Source: Streptomyces sp. NBC_01260 (GTDB lineage Bacteria; Actinomycetota; Actinomycetes; Streptomycetales; Streptomycetaceae). Taken from it: a DNA stretch of 64,000 nucleotides. The DNA lies in the NCBI RefSeq assembly GCF_036226405.1, contig NZ_CP108464.1, forward strand, positions 1,984,001 through 2,048,000, in the 5' to 3' direction. Each line of letters starts with the position of its first letter. The first letter of the stretch is position 1. The translations under genes and the position numbers were made by a program. The notes under the pieces were generated by a model. The model was given only the letters and a program-made list of their open reading frames with translations. It ran no database searches and was not told the DNA's origin. Positions 8,610 to 16,888 of this stretch are shown piece by piece.

Positions 8610-9130
8610 TCACCGCACGCCGCCGCCTCGTCCCGGCCCGTCGGCCAGAAGTCCCGCCAGGCGCTCGTACGTCACGTCCCAGCCCCACTCCGCCCGCACC
8701 CGGTCACGCCCCCTCTCCCCCATCGCGGCGGCGGTCCCACGATCCCGCAGGAGGCCGATGAGCCGGGCGGCGATGGCCGGCACGTCCCGCCCGTCGACCA
8801 CGTGCCCGGTCACCCCGTCGCACACCGTTTCCGCCGCACCGCCCGAGTCCCCCGCCAGCACCGGCAGTCCCGCCGCGGCGGCCTCCAGGAACACGATCCC
8901 GAGGCCCTCCACCTCCAGGCCCCGGCGCCGGGTGCGGCACGGCATCGCGAAGACGTCGGCCGCCGTGAAGAACCCGGGCATCGCCGCATGTGGATGCCCA
9001 CCCGCCAGAACGACCGCGTCCGCGAGCCCGGCGGCCGCGGCCGCACGGCCCAGGGAGGACGCGCCGGGGCCGTCACCGACCAGCAGGAGGGTCGTTCCCG
9101 GTACCGCCCGCCGGACCGGCGGCAGCGCTC
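8610..9130 (-). pseudogene. 3' remnant of a GT4 glycosyltransferase (PimB'-like)
   Basis: The frame encodes only the C-terminal GT-B half of a glycosyltransferase: TLLLVGDGPG, then EVEGLGIVFLEAAAAGLPV carrying the family EX7E motif, then GDSGGAAETV. The EGLGIVFLEA version is typical of PimB'-like mannosyltransferases. The N-terminal half, about 200 residues, is missing. Upstream of about 9130 the minus strand reads into a different gene on the other strand. The remnant has no plausible start of its own and is probably not functional. Confidence 0.75.
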
Positions 9131-9547
9131 GTGCCAGCGGGGGCCGGCGGCTTCCTGCTGAAGGACGCGACGTTTCCCGAACTGCTCCATGCGGTACGGG
9201 TGGTGGCGGACGGCCAGGCGCTGCTCTCACCGGACATCACCGGGCGGCTGATCGCGGAGTTCACCAGGCAGCGGGTCGCCGCTCCGCCCGCGCGCTCCGT
9301 CGAGGGCCTGACCACCCGGGAGGTGGAGGTGCTCGTGCTGATCGCCCGGGGTCTGTCGAACGGGGACATCGCGGACCGCCTCACCATCACCGCGCACACC
9401 GTCAAGACCCGTATCAACCGGCTGTTCGCGAAGATGGAGCTGCGGGACCGGGCGCAGGCGGTGATCCTCGCGTACGAACCGGGGCTGGTCGTGGCCGGGT
9501 CCGGTGCGGGCGGGACACGACCGGCGGGGCCGGGCGCGGGCCGGTGA
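9131..9547 (+). pseudogene. 3' remnant of a NarL/LuxR-type response regulator
   Basis: The frame begins within the receiver domain at its last part (AGAGGFLLKD, containing the conserved Lys). It runs through an intact LuxR DNA-binding domain (LTTREVEVLVLIARGLSNGDIADRLTI, then HTVKTRINRLFAKM) to the TGA at 9545-9547. The first 100 or so residues, including the phospho-acceptor Asp, are absent. A GTG at 9131 could be called as a start, giving an isolated output domain, but no ribosome-binding site precedes it. It abuts the truncated glycosyltransferase remnant. Confidence 0.75.
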
Positions 9548-9573
9548 TCCCGGCCGGTGACCCGCGCGGCCGG

Positions 9574-10599
9574 TCACAGCACGGCGGGCAGTACGACGCT
9601 CTCCGACGCGTCGAAGGTGACGCCGACCCGCGCGCCCTCCTCCGGTGTGCTGCGCAGGGCGCACTCGGCGTCCAGGGCCGGGCCGTGGTCGGGGTTCAGT
9701 GTCACGGCGACGTGATTGCCGCGGAAGGTGCGGGCACCCACGGTGCAGGGCAGGCCGTCCTCCGGGGCGCCGATCAGGACTCCGGCCGGACGCACCAGCA
9801 GATCGCAGGCGCCCTGCGGTGATCCTGCGGGTACCGGCACCTTGCCCCAGTCCGTGTCGGCCGCCTCGCCGGTGACCGTCGCCTCCACCACGTTGTCGAA
9901 GCCGAGGAAGCGGGCGACGAAGGCCGAGGCGGGATGCTGCCACACCTCCAGCGGGGTGCCCACCTGGGCGATGCGTCCGTCGCGCATCACGACGACCCGG
10001 TCGGCCAGCGCGAAGGCCTCGCCCTGGTCGTGGGTGACCGCCAGCACGGTCGTGCCCAAGCGGCCGAACAGCGTGCGCAGTTCAACGACGAGGCGTTCGC
10101 GCAGGCTGCGGTCCAGCTGGCCGAGCGGTTCGTCCAGCATCAGCAGCTTGGGCCGGGGGGCGAGCGCCCGTGCGAGGGCGACGCGCTGCTGCTCGCCGCC
10201 CGAGAGCGCGGCGACGGCCCGCCGCTCGGCGCCGGGCAGCCCCACCAGATCGAGGAGTCCGGAGACCTTGCGGTCCTGCTCGCTCCGGCTCACGCCGCGC
10301 ATCCGCAGCCCGAAGGCGACGTTGGCACCGACGTCCCGGTGCGGGAACAGCTGGTGGTCCTGGAACATCAGGCCGAGACCGCGCCGGTGCACCGGCACCC
10401 CGTCCTGGTCCGCGCCGTCGAGGAGCACCCGCCCGCCGTCCGGACGCTGGAGTCCGGCGACCACCCGCAGCAGTGTCGACTTCCCGCTGCCGCTCGGCCC
10501 CAGCACACAGACGATCTCGTGCTCGGCGACCGCCAGGTCCACCGCGTCCAGCACCGCCCGGTCGCCGAAGCGCACGGTGGCCGATTCGAGTGTCAGCAT
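9574..10599 (-). CDS. thiQ: Thiamine/iron-type ABC importer ATP-binding protein
   Basis: A 341-residue ATPase with Walker A GPSGSGKST, signature LSGGEQQRVALARAL, Walker B LLMLDEP and a C-terminal regulatory domain after about residue 240. It belongs to the same broad class as FbpC/PotA. It starts two bases after the permease gene and is third in the operon thiB-thiP-thiQ. The TPP riboswitch ahead of the operon, rather than the ATPase itself, identifies the substrate as thiamine or a phosphate of it. Confidence 0.82.
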   Translation of the reverse strand: MLTLESATVRFGDRAVLDAVDLAVAEHEIVCVLGPSGSGKSTLLRVVAGLQRPDGGRVLLDGADQDGVPVHRRGLGLMFQDHQLFPHRDVGANVAFGLRMRGVSRSEQDRKVSGLLDLVGLPGAERRAVAALSGGEQQRVALARALAPRPKLLMLDEPLGQLDRSLRERLVVELRTLFGRLGTTVLAVTHDQGEAFALADRVVVMRDGRIAQVGTPLEVWQHPASAFVARFLGFDNVVEATVTGEAADTDWGKVPVPAGSPQGACDLLVRPAGVLIGAPEDGLPCTVGARTFRGNHVAVTLNPDHGPALDAECALRSTPEEGARVGVTFDASESVVLPAVL

Positions 10600-10601
10600 C
10601 C

Positions 10602-12326
10602 CTAGAACTCCCCGGATCGATCGGTTCGGATACGTTCGAGCAGCAGCAGCGACACCGCGCACACGAGCATCAGAATGGTGCTGAGGGCCATCGCCTGGCC
10701 GTAGTTGAGATCTCCGGACCGCCCCAGCAGCCGGGCCACGGCGACGGGAAGCGTCGGGCTGTCCGGCCGTGCGATGAACACCGTGGCGCCGAACTCCCCG
10801 AGCGACACGGCGAACGCGAAGCCCGCCGCGACCAGCAGCGCCCGGCGCACCAGCGGCAGATCCACCTCGCGCCAGGCCCGCAGCGGCGAGGCGCCGAGGA
10901 CCGCGGCCGCCTCGCGCAGCCGCCCGTCCACCGCGCGCAGGACCGGCAGCATGGTCCGCACCACGAACGGCACCCCGACCAGCGCCTGGGCGAGCGGCAC
11001 CAGGATCCAGGAGGTCCGCAGATCGAGCGGCGGCTTGTCCAGGGTGATCAGGAAGCCGAAGCCGACGGTGACGGCGGAGACCCCGAGGGGCAGCATCAAA
11101 AGGGCGTCGAACCCCCTGACCAGCCGGCCGGCCCGCCTGGTCAGAGCCGCCGCGGCCAGGCCGCCGACAACCAGCGCGATGACGGTCGCGACCAGGGCGT
11201 AGCGCAGCGAGTTCCCGATCGCTTCGAGAGGTGCGACCAGGAACGTACCGCTGTTCGCCTCCGCCGATCCCAGCGCCCGGTAGTAGTCGAGGCCGTGGCC
11301 GCCGGACAGGTCGAGCGAGCGATCCACCAGTACGGCGAGCGGCAGCAGGATCAGTACCAGCACGGTCAGCAGGACGCCTCCGAGCAGCACCCACTGGCCC
11401 GCGCCGCGCGGCCTGCGGGCGGTCTGCGCCGGGTCGACCAGCTTCAGCGCGGTCTCCCTGCGCCGTACGGTCCAGGCGTGCACGGCGAGAATGGCGCCGA
11501 CCGCGGCGAACTGAACGAGTGTCAGCACGGCGGCCGTGGGCAGGGCGAGCAGCTGCGCGGTCTGGCGGTAGATCTCCACCTCCAGCGTGGAGAACCCGGG
11601 ACCGCCGAGGATCTGGACGACGCCGAAGGAGGTGAAGGTGAAGAGGAAGACCATCAGCGCCGCGGCGGCCACGGCGGGGGCGAGCGCCGGAAGGGTGACC
11701 CGCCGCCAGGCGGCGAACCGTCCGGCGCCGAGGACGCGCGCGGCCTCCTCCTGGCGCGGGTCGAGCTGCGACCACAGTCCGCCGACGGTCCGCACGACGA
11801 CCGCGTAGTTGAAGAAGACATGGGCCAGCAGGATCGCCCACACCGTGGTGTCGAGCCGTACGCCCCACAGCTCGTCGAGGAAACCGCCGCGCCCCAGCAA
11901 CGCGAGGAACGCGGTCCCCACGACAACGGTGGGCAGGACGAACGGCACCGTGACGATCGCCCGCAGCAGCTGCTTGCCCGGGAAGTCGAACCGGGCGAAC
12001 ACATAGGCGCCCGGCAGTGCGATCAGCAGGGTCAGCGCGGTCGAGGCGAGCGCCTGCCAGAGCGTGAACCAGAGGACGTCCAGGATGTCCGGCCGGGTCA
12101 GCACCTCGCCGAACCGGCCGAACTGCCAGACGCCGTCGGCCTTGAGCCCGCGGCCGACGATCGCCACGACGGGGTAGGCGAAGAACACCGCGAAGAAAGC
12201 GACGGGCACGGCCATCAGGCCGAGCCGCACCGCGCTCCCGCGCCGTGACCGGGTACGTGCGGCCTTCCCGCGCGCGCCCGGTCCGCGTACGGGAGTCTTC
12301 GCTACTTCACTACGAGCGAGGACCAT
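10602..12326 (-). CDS. thiP: Thiamine ABC transporter permease (fused two-domain)
   Basis: A 574-residue permease with two binding-protein-dependent transport domains in one chain. Each carries an EAA-type loop (EEAARVLGAGRFAAWRRVTLP and EAAAVLGASPLRAWREVDLP). About twelve membrane helices are visible, matching ThiP/FbpB architecture. The ATG at 12326 lies inside the end of thiB (25-bp overlap), the usual coupling in such operons. A few longer or shorter starts are possible. Confidence 0.85.
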   Translation of the reverse strand: MVLARSEVAKTPVRGPGARGKAARTRSRRGSAVRLGLMAVPVAFFAVFFAYPVVAIVGRGLKADGVWQFGRFGEVLTRPDILDVLWFTLWQALASTALTLLIALPGAYVFARFDFPGKQLLRAIVTVPFVLPTVVVGTAFLALLGRGGFLDELWGVRLDTTVWAILLAHVFFNYAVVVRTVGGLWSQLDPRQEEAARVLGAGRFAAWRRVTLPALAPAVAAAALMVFLFTFTSFGVVQILGGPGFSTLEVEIYRQTAQLLALPTAAVLTLVQFAAVGAILAVHAWTVRRRETALKLVDPAQTARRPRGAGQWVLLGGVLLTVLVLILLPLAVLVDRSLDLSGGHGLDYYRALGSAEANSGTFLVAPLEAIGNSLRYALVATVIALVVGGLAAAALTRRAGRLVRGFDALLMLPLGVSAVTVGFGFLITLDKPPLDLRTSWILVPLAQALVGVPFVVRTMLPVLRAVDGRLREAAAVLGASPLRAWREVDLPLVRRALLVAAGFAFAVSLGEFGATVFIARPDSPTLPVAVARLLGRSGDLNYGQAMALSTILMLVCAVSLLLLERIRTDRSGEF

Positions 12327-13405
12327 GACTGGACCCACTGCTCACGGTTCTTGGCGATCGTGTCCGGGGCGACGGTCGCCGGCTTGTCCGCGGTGGCCCC
12401 GAACTTCGTGAAGAGTTCCGGCACCTTCGCGCCCTTGGTGACCGGGCTGACGAACATGTTGAGCGGCATGTCCTCCTGGAACTTCTTTCCGATCAGGAAG
12501 TCCAGCAGGGCCTTGCCGCCCGCCTCGTTCTTCGCGCCGTCGAGCAGGCCCGCGAACTCGATCTGCCGGAAGCACGTCCCGGTGGCGACCCCGGTCGGGG
12601 CCGTCTTGGGCTGCGGGTCCGCGTACAGCACCTCGACGGGCGGGCTGGAGGCGTAACTCACGACGAGCGGCCGGTCGGCCTTGGTCTTCTTGCCGCCCGC
12701 GGAGCCGGAGAACTCCTCGTTGTACGCCTGCTCCCAGCCGTCGACGACCTTGACGCCGTTGCTCTTCAGCTTGTTCCAGTAGTCCTGGTAGCCGTCCTCG
12801 CCGTAGGTGGCGACGGTGCCGAGGAGGAAGCCGAGACCGGGCGAGGAGGTCGCGGCGTTCTCGGTGACGAGGAGGTTCTTGTACGCGGGCTTCGCCAGGT
12901 CGTCGAAGGACTTCGGCGGCGCGAGCTTCTTGTCGGCGAAGTACTTCTTGTCGTAGTTGACGCAGATGTCGCCGGTGTCGACCGGAGTGACCCGGTGCTT
13001 GCCGGCATCCAACTGGACGTCGGGCGCGACCTGGCCGAGGCCCTTGGCCGCGTACGGCGTGAAGAGGCCGTTGTCGAGGGCGCGCGACAGCAGGGTGTTG
13101 TCGACGCCGAAGAACACGTCACCGCGCGGCGAACCCTTGGTGAGGATCTCCTGGTTGAGGGCGGCGCCCGCGTCCCCGCTCTTCAGCACCTTGACCGTGT
13201 ATCCGGTCTCCCGGGTGAACTCCTTCAGCACGCCCTTGGAGGCGTTGAAGGAGTCGTGGCTGACCAGGGTGACGGTCTTGGAGCCGGCGCCCTTGGTACC
13301 GGCGGAGCCGGACGCCGGGTCGTCGGAGCTACCGCAGCCGGCGAGCGCGGTCGCGCCGATCGCGGCGGCGAGGGCCGACACCGCGATCTTCTTGGTGGTG
13401 CTCAT
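12302..13405 (-). CDS. thiB: Thiamine ABC transporter substrate-binding lipoprotein
   Basis: A 367-residue extracytoplasmic binding protein. It has a Sec-type lipoprotein signal (MSTTKKIAVSALAAAIGATA then LAGC) and motifs of the ThiB/TbpA family: VTLVSHDSFNASKGVLKEF, GDVFFGVDNTLLSRALDNGLF and PVDTGDICVNYD. AGGAGG precedes the ATG. It is the first gene after the TPP riboswitch, so low internal TPP should permit expression. Downstream genes thiP and thiQ complete the importer. Confidence 0.92.
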   Translation of the reverse strand: MSTTKKIAVSALAAAIGATALAGCGSSDDPASGSAGTKGAGSKTVTLVSHDSFNASKGVLKEFTRETGYTVKVLKSGDAGAALNQEILTKGSPRGDVFFGVDNTLLSRALDNGLFTPYAAKGLGQVAPDVQLDAGKHRVTPVDTGDICVNYDKKYFADKKLAPPKSFDDLAKPAYKNLLVTENAATSSPGLGFLLGTVATYGEDGYQDYWNKLKSNGVKVVDGWEQAYNEEFSGSAGGKKTKADRPLVVSYASSPPVEVLYADPQPKTAPTGVATGTCFRQIEFAGLLDGAKNEAGGKALLDFLIGKKFQEDMPLNMFVSPVTKGAKVPELFTKFGATADKPATVAPDTIAKNREQWVQSWSSLVVK

Positions 13406-13440
13406 GTGATTCCTCCTGGGGGTGACCAGGAAGAGACGCG

Positions 13441-13478
13441 GCCCTGCCCGCGCCGGTGAAACCGGAAGCGGGCAGGGC
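13441..13478 (-). terminator. Hairpin between the TPP aptamer and thiB
   Basis: The arms GCCCTGCCCGC and GCGGGCAGGGC, with CCGG inner pairs, form a strong stem between the aptamer and the thiB ribosome-binding site. It could be the riboswitch expression platform acting as an attenuator. There is no U-tract, so translational control is equally possible. Confidence 0.6.
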
Positions 13479-13500
13479 GCAACAGCTTGAGTAAGGTCCG

Positions 13501-13591
13501 AACTTCCTACCCGGAATGACCCGGGCGAGGTTCAGAGGGTCTGCGGCCAACCTGTCCTTGGTGCCGCACTCTCAGCGCTGTGGCGCTCCCC
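13501..13591 (-). promoter_or_regulatory. TPP (THI-box) riboswitch
   Basis: Read on the minus strand, the conserved aptamer elements appear in order: GGGGAGC, CTGAGAGTGCGG, CAGACCCTCTGAACCT and CCGGGTAGGAAG. These are the P2/P3 and P4/P5 thiamine-pyrophosphate recognition segments. The aptamer sits about 95 bases upstream of thiB, so TPP binding should repress the thiamine importer. Confidence 0.95.
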
Positions 13592-13710
13592 TGTCGGAAT
13601 ATGAAGTTGAATTCACGCCCAGGCTACACGGCCGATTTCGGCCGGAGAGCCTGCCCGGAGTCTGCCCGGCGGATCGTGGCCGGGCAGAAATCAGGTGGGA
13701 GGCCGCCTAG

Positions 13711-13735
13711 GGCGTGTATCGAGTCGGGATCAATC
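13711..13735. repeat. Left terminal inverted repeat of the IS
   Basis: It begins GGCGTGTATCGAGTCGGGAT and matches the complement of 14770-14794 at 23 of 25 positions. Confidence 0.9.
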
Positions 13736-14239
13736 GACGGTCCGGGTGAGGTCTTTGATCCAGATCATCGAGGCACGCAGTTGCAGGCCGGCAAGGTAGC
13801 TCTCGGGGGTCTTGTCGTAGCGGGTGGCGATGCCGCGCCACGCCTTGAGCTTGTTGATCAGGCGCTCGACAGTGTTGCGTTCCTTGTACAGGTCGGTGTC
13901 GTGGGTGAGGGGTCGGCCGCCCTGGCGGCCCTTGTTCTTCCGGTGGGTGGTCTGGTCCTTCTTCTCAGGGATGACAGCCTTGATGTTTCGTCTGCGCAGG
14001 TAGGCGCGGTTGCCGCGGGAGGAGTACGCCTTGTCGCCGGCGACGGCGCCGGGCCGGGTGCGGGGTCGGCCGGCCGGGCCGCGGACCCGCAGCTTGTCCA
14101 GGACCGGGATGAACTGCGGGCTGTCGGCGGCCTGGCCCACGGTCAGGGTCAGTACGAGCGGTCGGCACTTGCGGTCGCAGGCGATGTGTACCTTGCTGGT
14201 CTGGCCGCCCCGCGAGCGTCCGAGCAGGGCGGCTTTCAA
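13730..14239 (-). CDS. IS5-family transposase, C-terminal part (orfB)
   Basis: This 169-residue frame carries the second and third parts of the DDE catalytic core: GDKAYSSRGNRAYL with the second Asp, and YKERNTVERLINKLKAWR with the family Y-R-E-K signature. It lies in the -1 frame relative to orfA. Its TTG overlaps orfA's TGA as TTGA, so it is made either by a -1 frameshift or by re-initiation. No classic slippery heptamer is obvious to me. The product alone lacks the first catalytic Asp. Confidence 0.8.
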   Translation of the reverse strand: MKAALLGRSRGGQTSKVHIACDRKCRPLVLTLTVGQAADSPQFIPVLDKLRVRGPAGRPRTRPGAVAGDKAYSSRGNRAYLRRRNIKAVIPEKKDQTTHRKNKGRQGGRPLTHDTDLYKERNTVERLINKLKAWRGIATRYDKTPESYLAGLQLRASMIWIKDLTRTVD

Positions 14240-14727
14240 CCGGAGCTTGCGGCGGTGCCGGAGGCGTCTTCGCGCGGCGACGCCATCGGCGCCCGGTCCG
14301 GTTTGTTCTTCTTCGGTGCCCCCTTTGACCGGACCTTCTCTTCCTCCGCGGCCTTCTCCAGGGCGTCGAGCACGCCGGGGGCCAGACGCATACCGGCCGC
14401 GTCCTGGTGGGCCCGGGCGGTGGTGGAGTCCACGCTGACCAGGGAGAGGTCCACCTCACCCCGCGCGGCCGCCTGCGCGATCAGCCCTTCCAGCAGGGTC
14501 TCGAAGACTCCGGCGTCCCGCCACTGCCGGAAGCGGTTGTGCACGGTGGACCACGGGCCGAACTCGGCCGGCATCTCCCGCCACTGCGCTCCCGAGCGGA
14601 ACTTCCAGATCACGCCCTCGAACTGCTGCCGAAGTCGTGCGGGATACGGACCGTACTCGCCGATCGGCAGGTACGGCTCGACGTACTCCCACTCCTGGTC
14701 CGTCAGTTGCCGCCGTGTCATACACAC
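14236..14727 (-). CDS. IS5-family transposase, N-terminal part (orfA)
   Basis: A 163-residue frame containing the DUF4096-like N-terminal region (LTDQEWEYVEPYLP, WREMPAEFGPWSTVHNRF) and the first catalytic Asp in VSVDSTTARAHQDA. It may start at the GTG at 14727 or the ATG at 14721. The stop overlaps the start of orfB. Together the two frames make a full-length IS5 transposase, so the split may be the native arrangement. Confidence 0.82.
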   Translation of the reverse strand: MCMTRRQLTDQEWEYVEPYLPIGEYGPYPARLRQQFEGVIWKFRSGAQWREMPAEFGPWSTVHNRFRQWRDAGVFETLLEGLIAQAAARGEVDLSLVSVDSTTARAHQDAAGMRLAPGVLDALEKAAEEEKVRSKGAPKKNKPDRAPMASPREDASGTAASSG

Positions 14728-14769
14728 CGGACTACCCGATCCACCCGCTCCACGAGAACAAAACCCACA

Positions 14770-14794
14770 GATTGATCACGACCCGATACACGCC
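14770..14794. repeat. Right terminal inverted repeat of the IS
   Basis: It is the partner of 13711-13735 and is followed directly by CTAG at 14795-14798. Confidence 0.9.
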
Positions 14795-15901
14795 CTAGCG
14801 CTCGGAGGCCGCCAGCTGCCCGCAGGCGCCGTCGATCTCCTGGCCCCGGGTGTCCCGCACGGTCACCGGCACCCCGTGGGCGGCGATGGCCTCGACGAAC
14901 GCCTTCTCGTCCTCGGGCCGCGAGGCGGTCCACTTCGAGCCGGGCGTCGGGTTCAGCGGGATCAGGTTGACGTGCACCCGCTTGCCCTTGAGGAGCCGGC
15001 CCAGCCGGTCGCCCCGCCAGGCCTGGTCGTTGATGTCGCGGATCAGCGCGTACTCGATGGAGATACGGCGGCCCGACTTCTCCGCGTACTCCCAAGCGGC
15101 GTCCAGTACCTCGCGCACCTTCCACCGGGTGTTCACCGGTACGAGGGTGTCGCGCAGCTCGTCGTCCGGGGCGTGCAGCGAGACGGCGAGACGGCATTTG
15201 AAGCCCTCGTCGGCGAACCGCAGCATCGCCGGCACCAGGCCTACGGTCGAGACGGTGATCCCGCGCTGCGACAGGCCCAGCCCGTCGGGCTCGGGGTCGG
15301 TCAGCCGGCGGATGGACCCGACCACCCGCTTGTAGTTGGCGAGCGGCTCGCCCATGCCCATGAAGACGATGTTGGAGAGCCGCGCCGGGCCCCCGGGGAC
15401 CTCACCGTCGCGCAGGGCCCGCATACCGTCCACGATCTGGTGGACGATCTCCGCGGTGGAGAGGTTGCGGTCGAGGCCGGCCTGTCCGGTGGCGCAGAAC
15501 GGGCAGTTCATCCCGCATCCCGCCTGGGAGGAGATGCACATCGTGACGCGGTCCGGGTAGCGCATCAGAACGGACTCGACCAGCGTCCCGTCGTGCAGCT
15601 TCCACAGCGTCTTGCGGGTGGTGTCGTCGTCGCAGCTGATGTGCCGGACCACGGACATCAGCTCGGGGAACAACGCCTCGGCGAGCTTGTCCCGCGACGC
15701 GGCGGGGATGTTGGTCCACTCCGACGGGTCGTGTGCGTACCGCGCGAAGTAGTGCTGCGAGAGCTGCTGGGCGCGGAAGGGCTTCTCGCCCGTCTCGGCG
15801 ACGGCTTCCTTGCGCTCGGCGGGCGTGAGGTCGGCGAGGTGCCGCGGCGGCCTCTTGGCTCCGCGGGGCGCGACGAAAGTGAGTTCTCCGGGCTTAGGCA
15901 T
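14795..15901 (-). CDS. rlmN: 23S rRNA (adenine2503-C2)-methyltransferase RlmN
   Basis: A radical-SAM enzyme of 368 residues that methylates A2503 in 23S rRNA (and, in some bacteria, A37 of tRNA). The CxxxCxxC cluster motif appears as [19 protein letters not shown] and the late Cys in EIDGACGQL are also present. The ATG at 15901 begins MPKPGELTF; longer frames upstream are non-coding in appearance. Its TAG stop lies in the CTAG at the right edge of the IS element, so the coding sequence appears intact. Loss of its original downstream sequence could still affect termination. Confidence 0.95.
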   Translation of the reverse strand: MPKPGELTFVAPRGAKRPPRHLADLTPAERKEAVAETGEKPFRAQQLSQHYFARYAHDPSEWTNIPAASRDKLAEALFPELMSVVRHISCDDDTTRKTLWKLHDGTLVESVLMRYPDRVTMCISSQAGCGMNCPFCATGQAGLDRNLSTAEIVHQIVDGMRALRDGEVPGGPARLSNIVFMGMGEPLANYKRVVGSIRRLTDPEPDGLGLSQRGITVSTVGLVPAMLRFADEGFKCRLAVSLHAPDDELRDTLVPVNTRWKVREVLDAAWEYAEKSGRRISIEYALIRDINDQAWRGDRLGRLLKGKRVHVNLIPLNPTPGSKWTASRPEDEKAFVEAIAAHGVPVTVRDTRGQEIDGACGQLAASER

Positions 15902-16233
15902 GGTTCGTCCAGTGTCGCAGACACGCCGGGATGCTGGCGGTCGTCGCCGGTGGCACGGGCGGACCGCGGGTCGGCCCGGCCGACGCGGGTCGTCATCGGC
16001 CGACGTGGGCGGCCCTGAGACGGCCCGGCCGCGTGCACGGCAGTGACCGATCACACCCCGGCTGTCCGGCGCCACCGGACCGTGAGCGCGGGCCGGTTGC
16101 CCCATGGGCGCCCCGGGCGACGGCCGGCGCGCAGGCTACGCCGCAAAGGGGGCGCGGCGCCGATGGACCGGGCCGGGCGGGGTATCCGGAAGACGACAGG
16201 GACATCCGGGCGAATTCGCAGGAGGTACGTGCC
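15902..16233. other. Intergenic region, divergent promoters expected
   Basis: This 332-bp region lies between the divergent rlmN and the membrane protein gene. It is very GC-rich and I see no gene, hairpin or strong promoter consensus in it. Confidence 0.5.
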
Positions 16234-16761
16234 GTGCACAGCTTGAAGCAGTGGTTCAATCACAGCCTGATCGCGCAGGCGCTGGTGCTCTTCGTACTGG
16301 GCATGGGCTTCGGCGCCCTGTTCCGCCGGGATGATCACCCGGGCTTATGGGTGGCCCACAGCCTGATCTACACCGCCGTGGTCATCGGGTTCGTGGCTTT
16401 TCAGCGCCGCCGGACCAGCCGCGCGACCGGCGCCGGCCCCCGCACGGTCGTCAGCCTCAATCGCAAGATCCGGCGCCGTGAGGTGCCGCGGGATCCCGAG
16501 GAGCGGGTGATCATGGGGCGGCTGATCGACGATCAGCTGGGAAAGATGGAGCGGGGAAAGCGCCGGCTGCCGTACTGGCTGGGTTTTACGGGCCTGATAG
16601 CCGTCGGCATGCTCGTCCTCGGAGCGACCACCGGCTCGCTGGCCTTCCCCCTGGTCTTCGCGGTCGGTGTGATCGCGTTCTGCTTCTGGATCCTGTGGAT
16701 GCACCGTCGGGCCGTGGAGCTCCACCACCACATGCGCTCGGCCCTGCAGAACCGCGGCTGA
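16234..16761 (+). CDS. Conserved membrane protein of unknown function
   Basis: A 175-residue protein with four predicted membrane helices in two pairs (about residues 11-30, 38-57, 112-131 and 136-156). A basic cytoplasmic loop separates the pairs. The GTG at 16234 has GGAGG eight bases upstream. I do not recognise a named family. It stands alone, convergent to cdsA, with a shared terminator after it. Confidence 0.78.
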   Translation: MHSLKQWFNHSLIAQALVLFVLGMGFGALFRRDDHPGLWVAHSLIYTAVVIGFVAFQRRRTSRATGAGPRTVVSLNRKIRRREVPRDPEERVIMGRLIDDQLGKMERGKRRLPYWLGFTGLIAVGMLVLGATTGSLAFPLVFAVGVIAFCFWILWMHRRAVELHHHMRSALQNRG

Positions 16762-16829
16762 CGGGTGCCGTCGCCTTGCGCACTGCGGGCACGGTCCCGG
16801 GTGGTGGTCGTCTCACTTCGCCCGGCACA

Positions 16830-16872
16830 TGAGTGAGGGTCCGGCGTCCCGTGGACGTCGGACCCTCACTCA
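16830..16872. terminator. Bidirectional terminator
   Basis: A 20-bp stem (16830-16849 with 16853-16872, one G-T pair) and a three-base loop sit between two convergent genes. It probably serves both the membrane protein gene and cdsA. Confidence 0.85.
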
Positions 16873-16888
16873 CAACAACTGCGGGTAC

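Larger units (their letters stand above)
13711..14794 (-). mobile_element. IS5-family insertion sequence (IS427-group type)
   Basis: A 1,084-bp element with 25-bp terminal inverted repeats that differ at two positions. CTAG flanks both ends (13707-13710 and 14795-14798) and is the likely target duplication. It encodes a DDE transposase in two overlapping minus-strand frames. CTAG/TA targets and two-frame transposases fit the IS427 group. It lies between the TPP riboswitch and rlmN, and its right-hand CTAG includes the rlmN stop codon. Confidence 0.9.

Noticed and set aside
9131..9547. Functional single-domain LuxR regulator
   Set aside because: The frame begins inside a receiver domain with no ribosome-binding site; truncation of the neighbour at the same point makes decay more likely.
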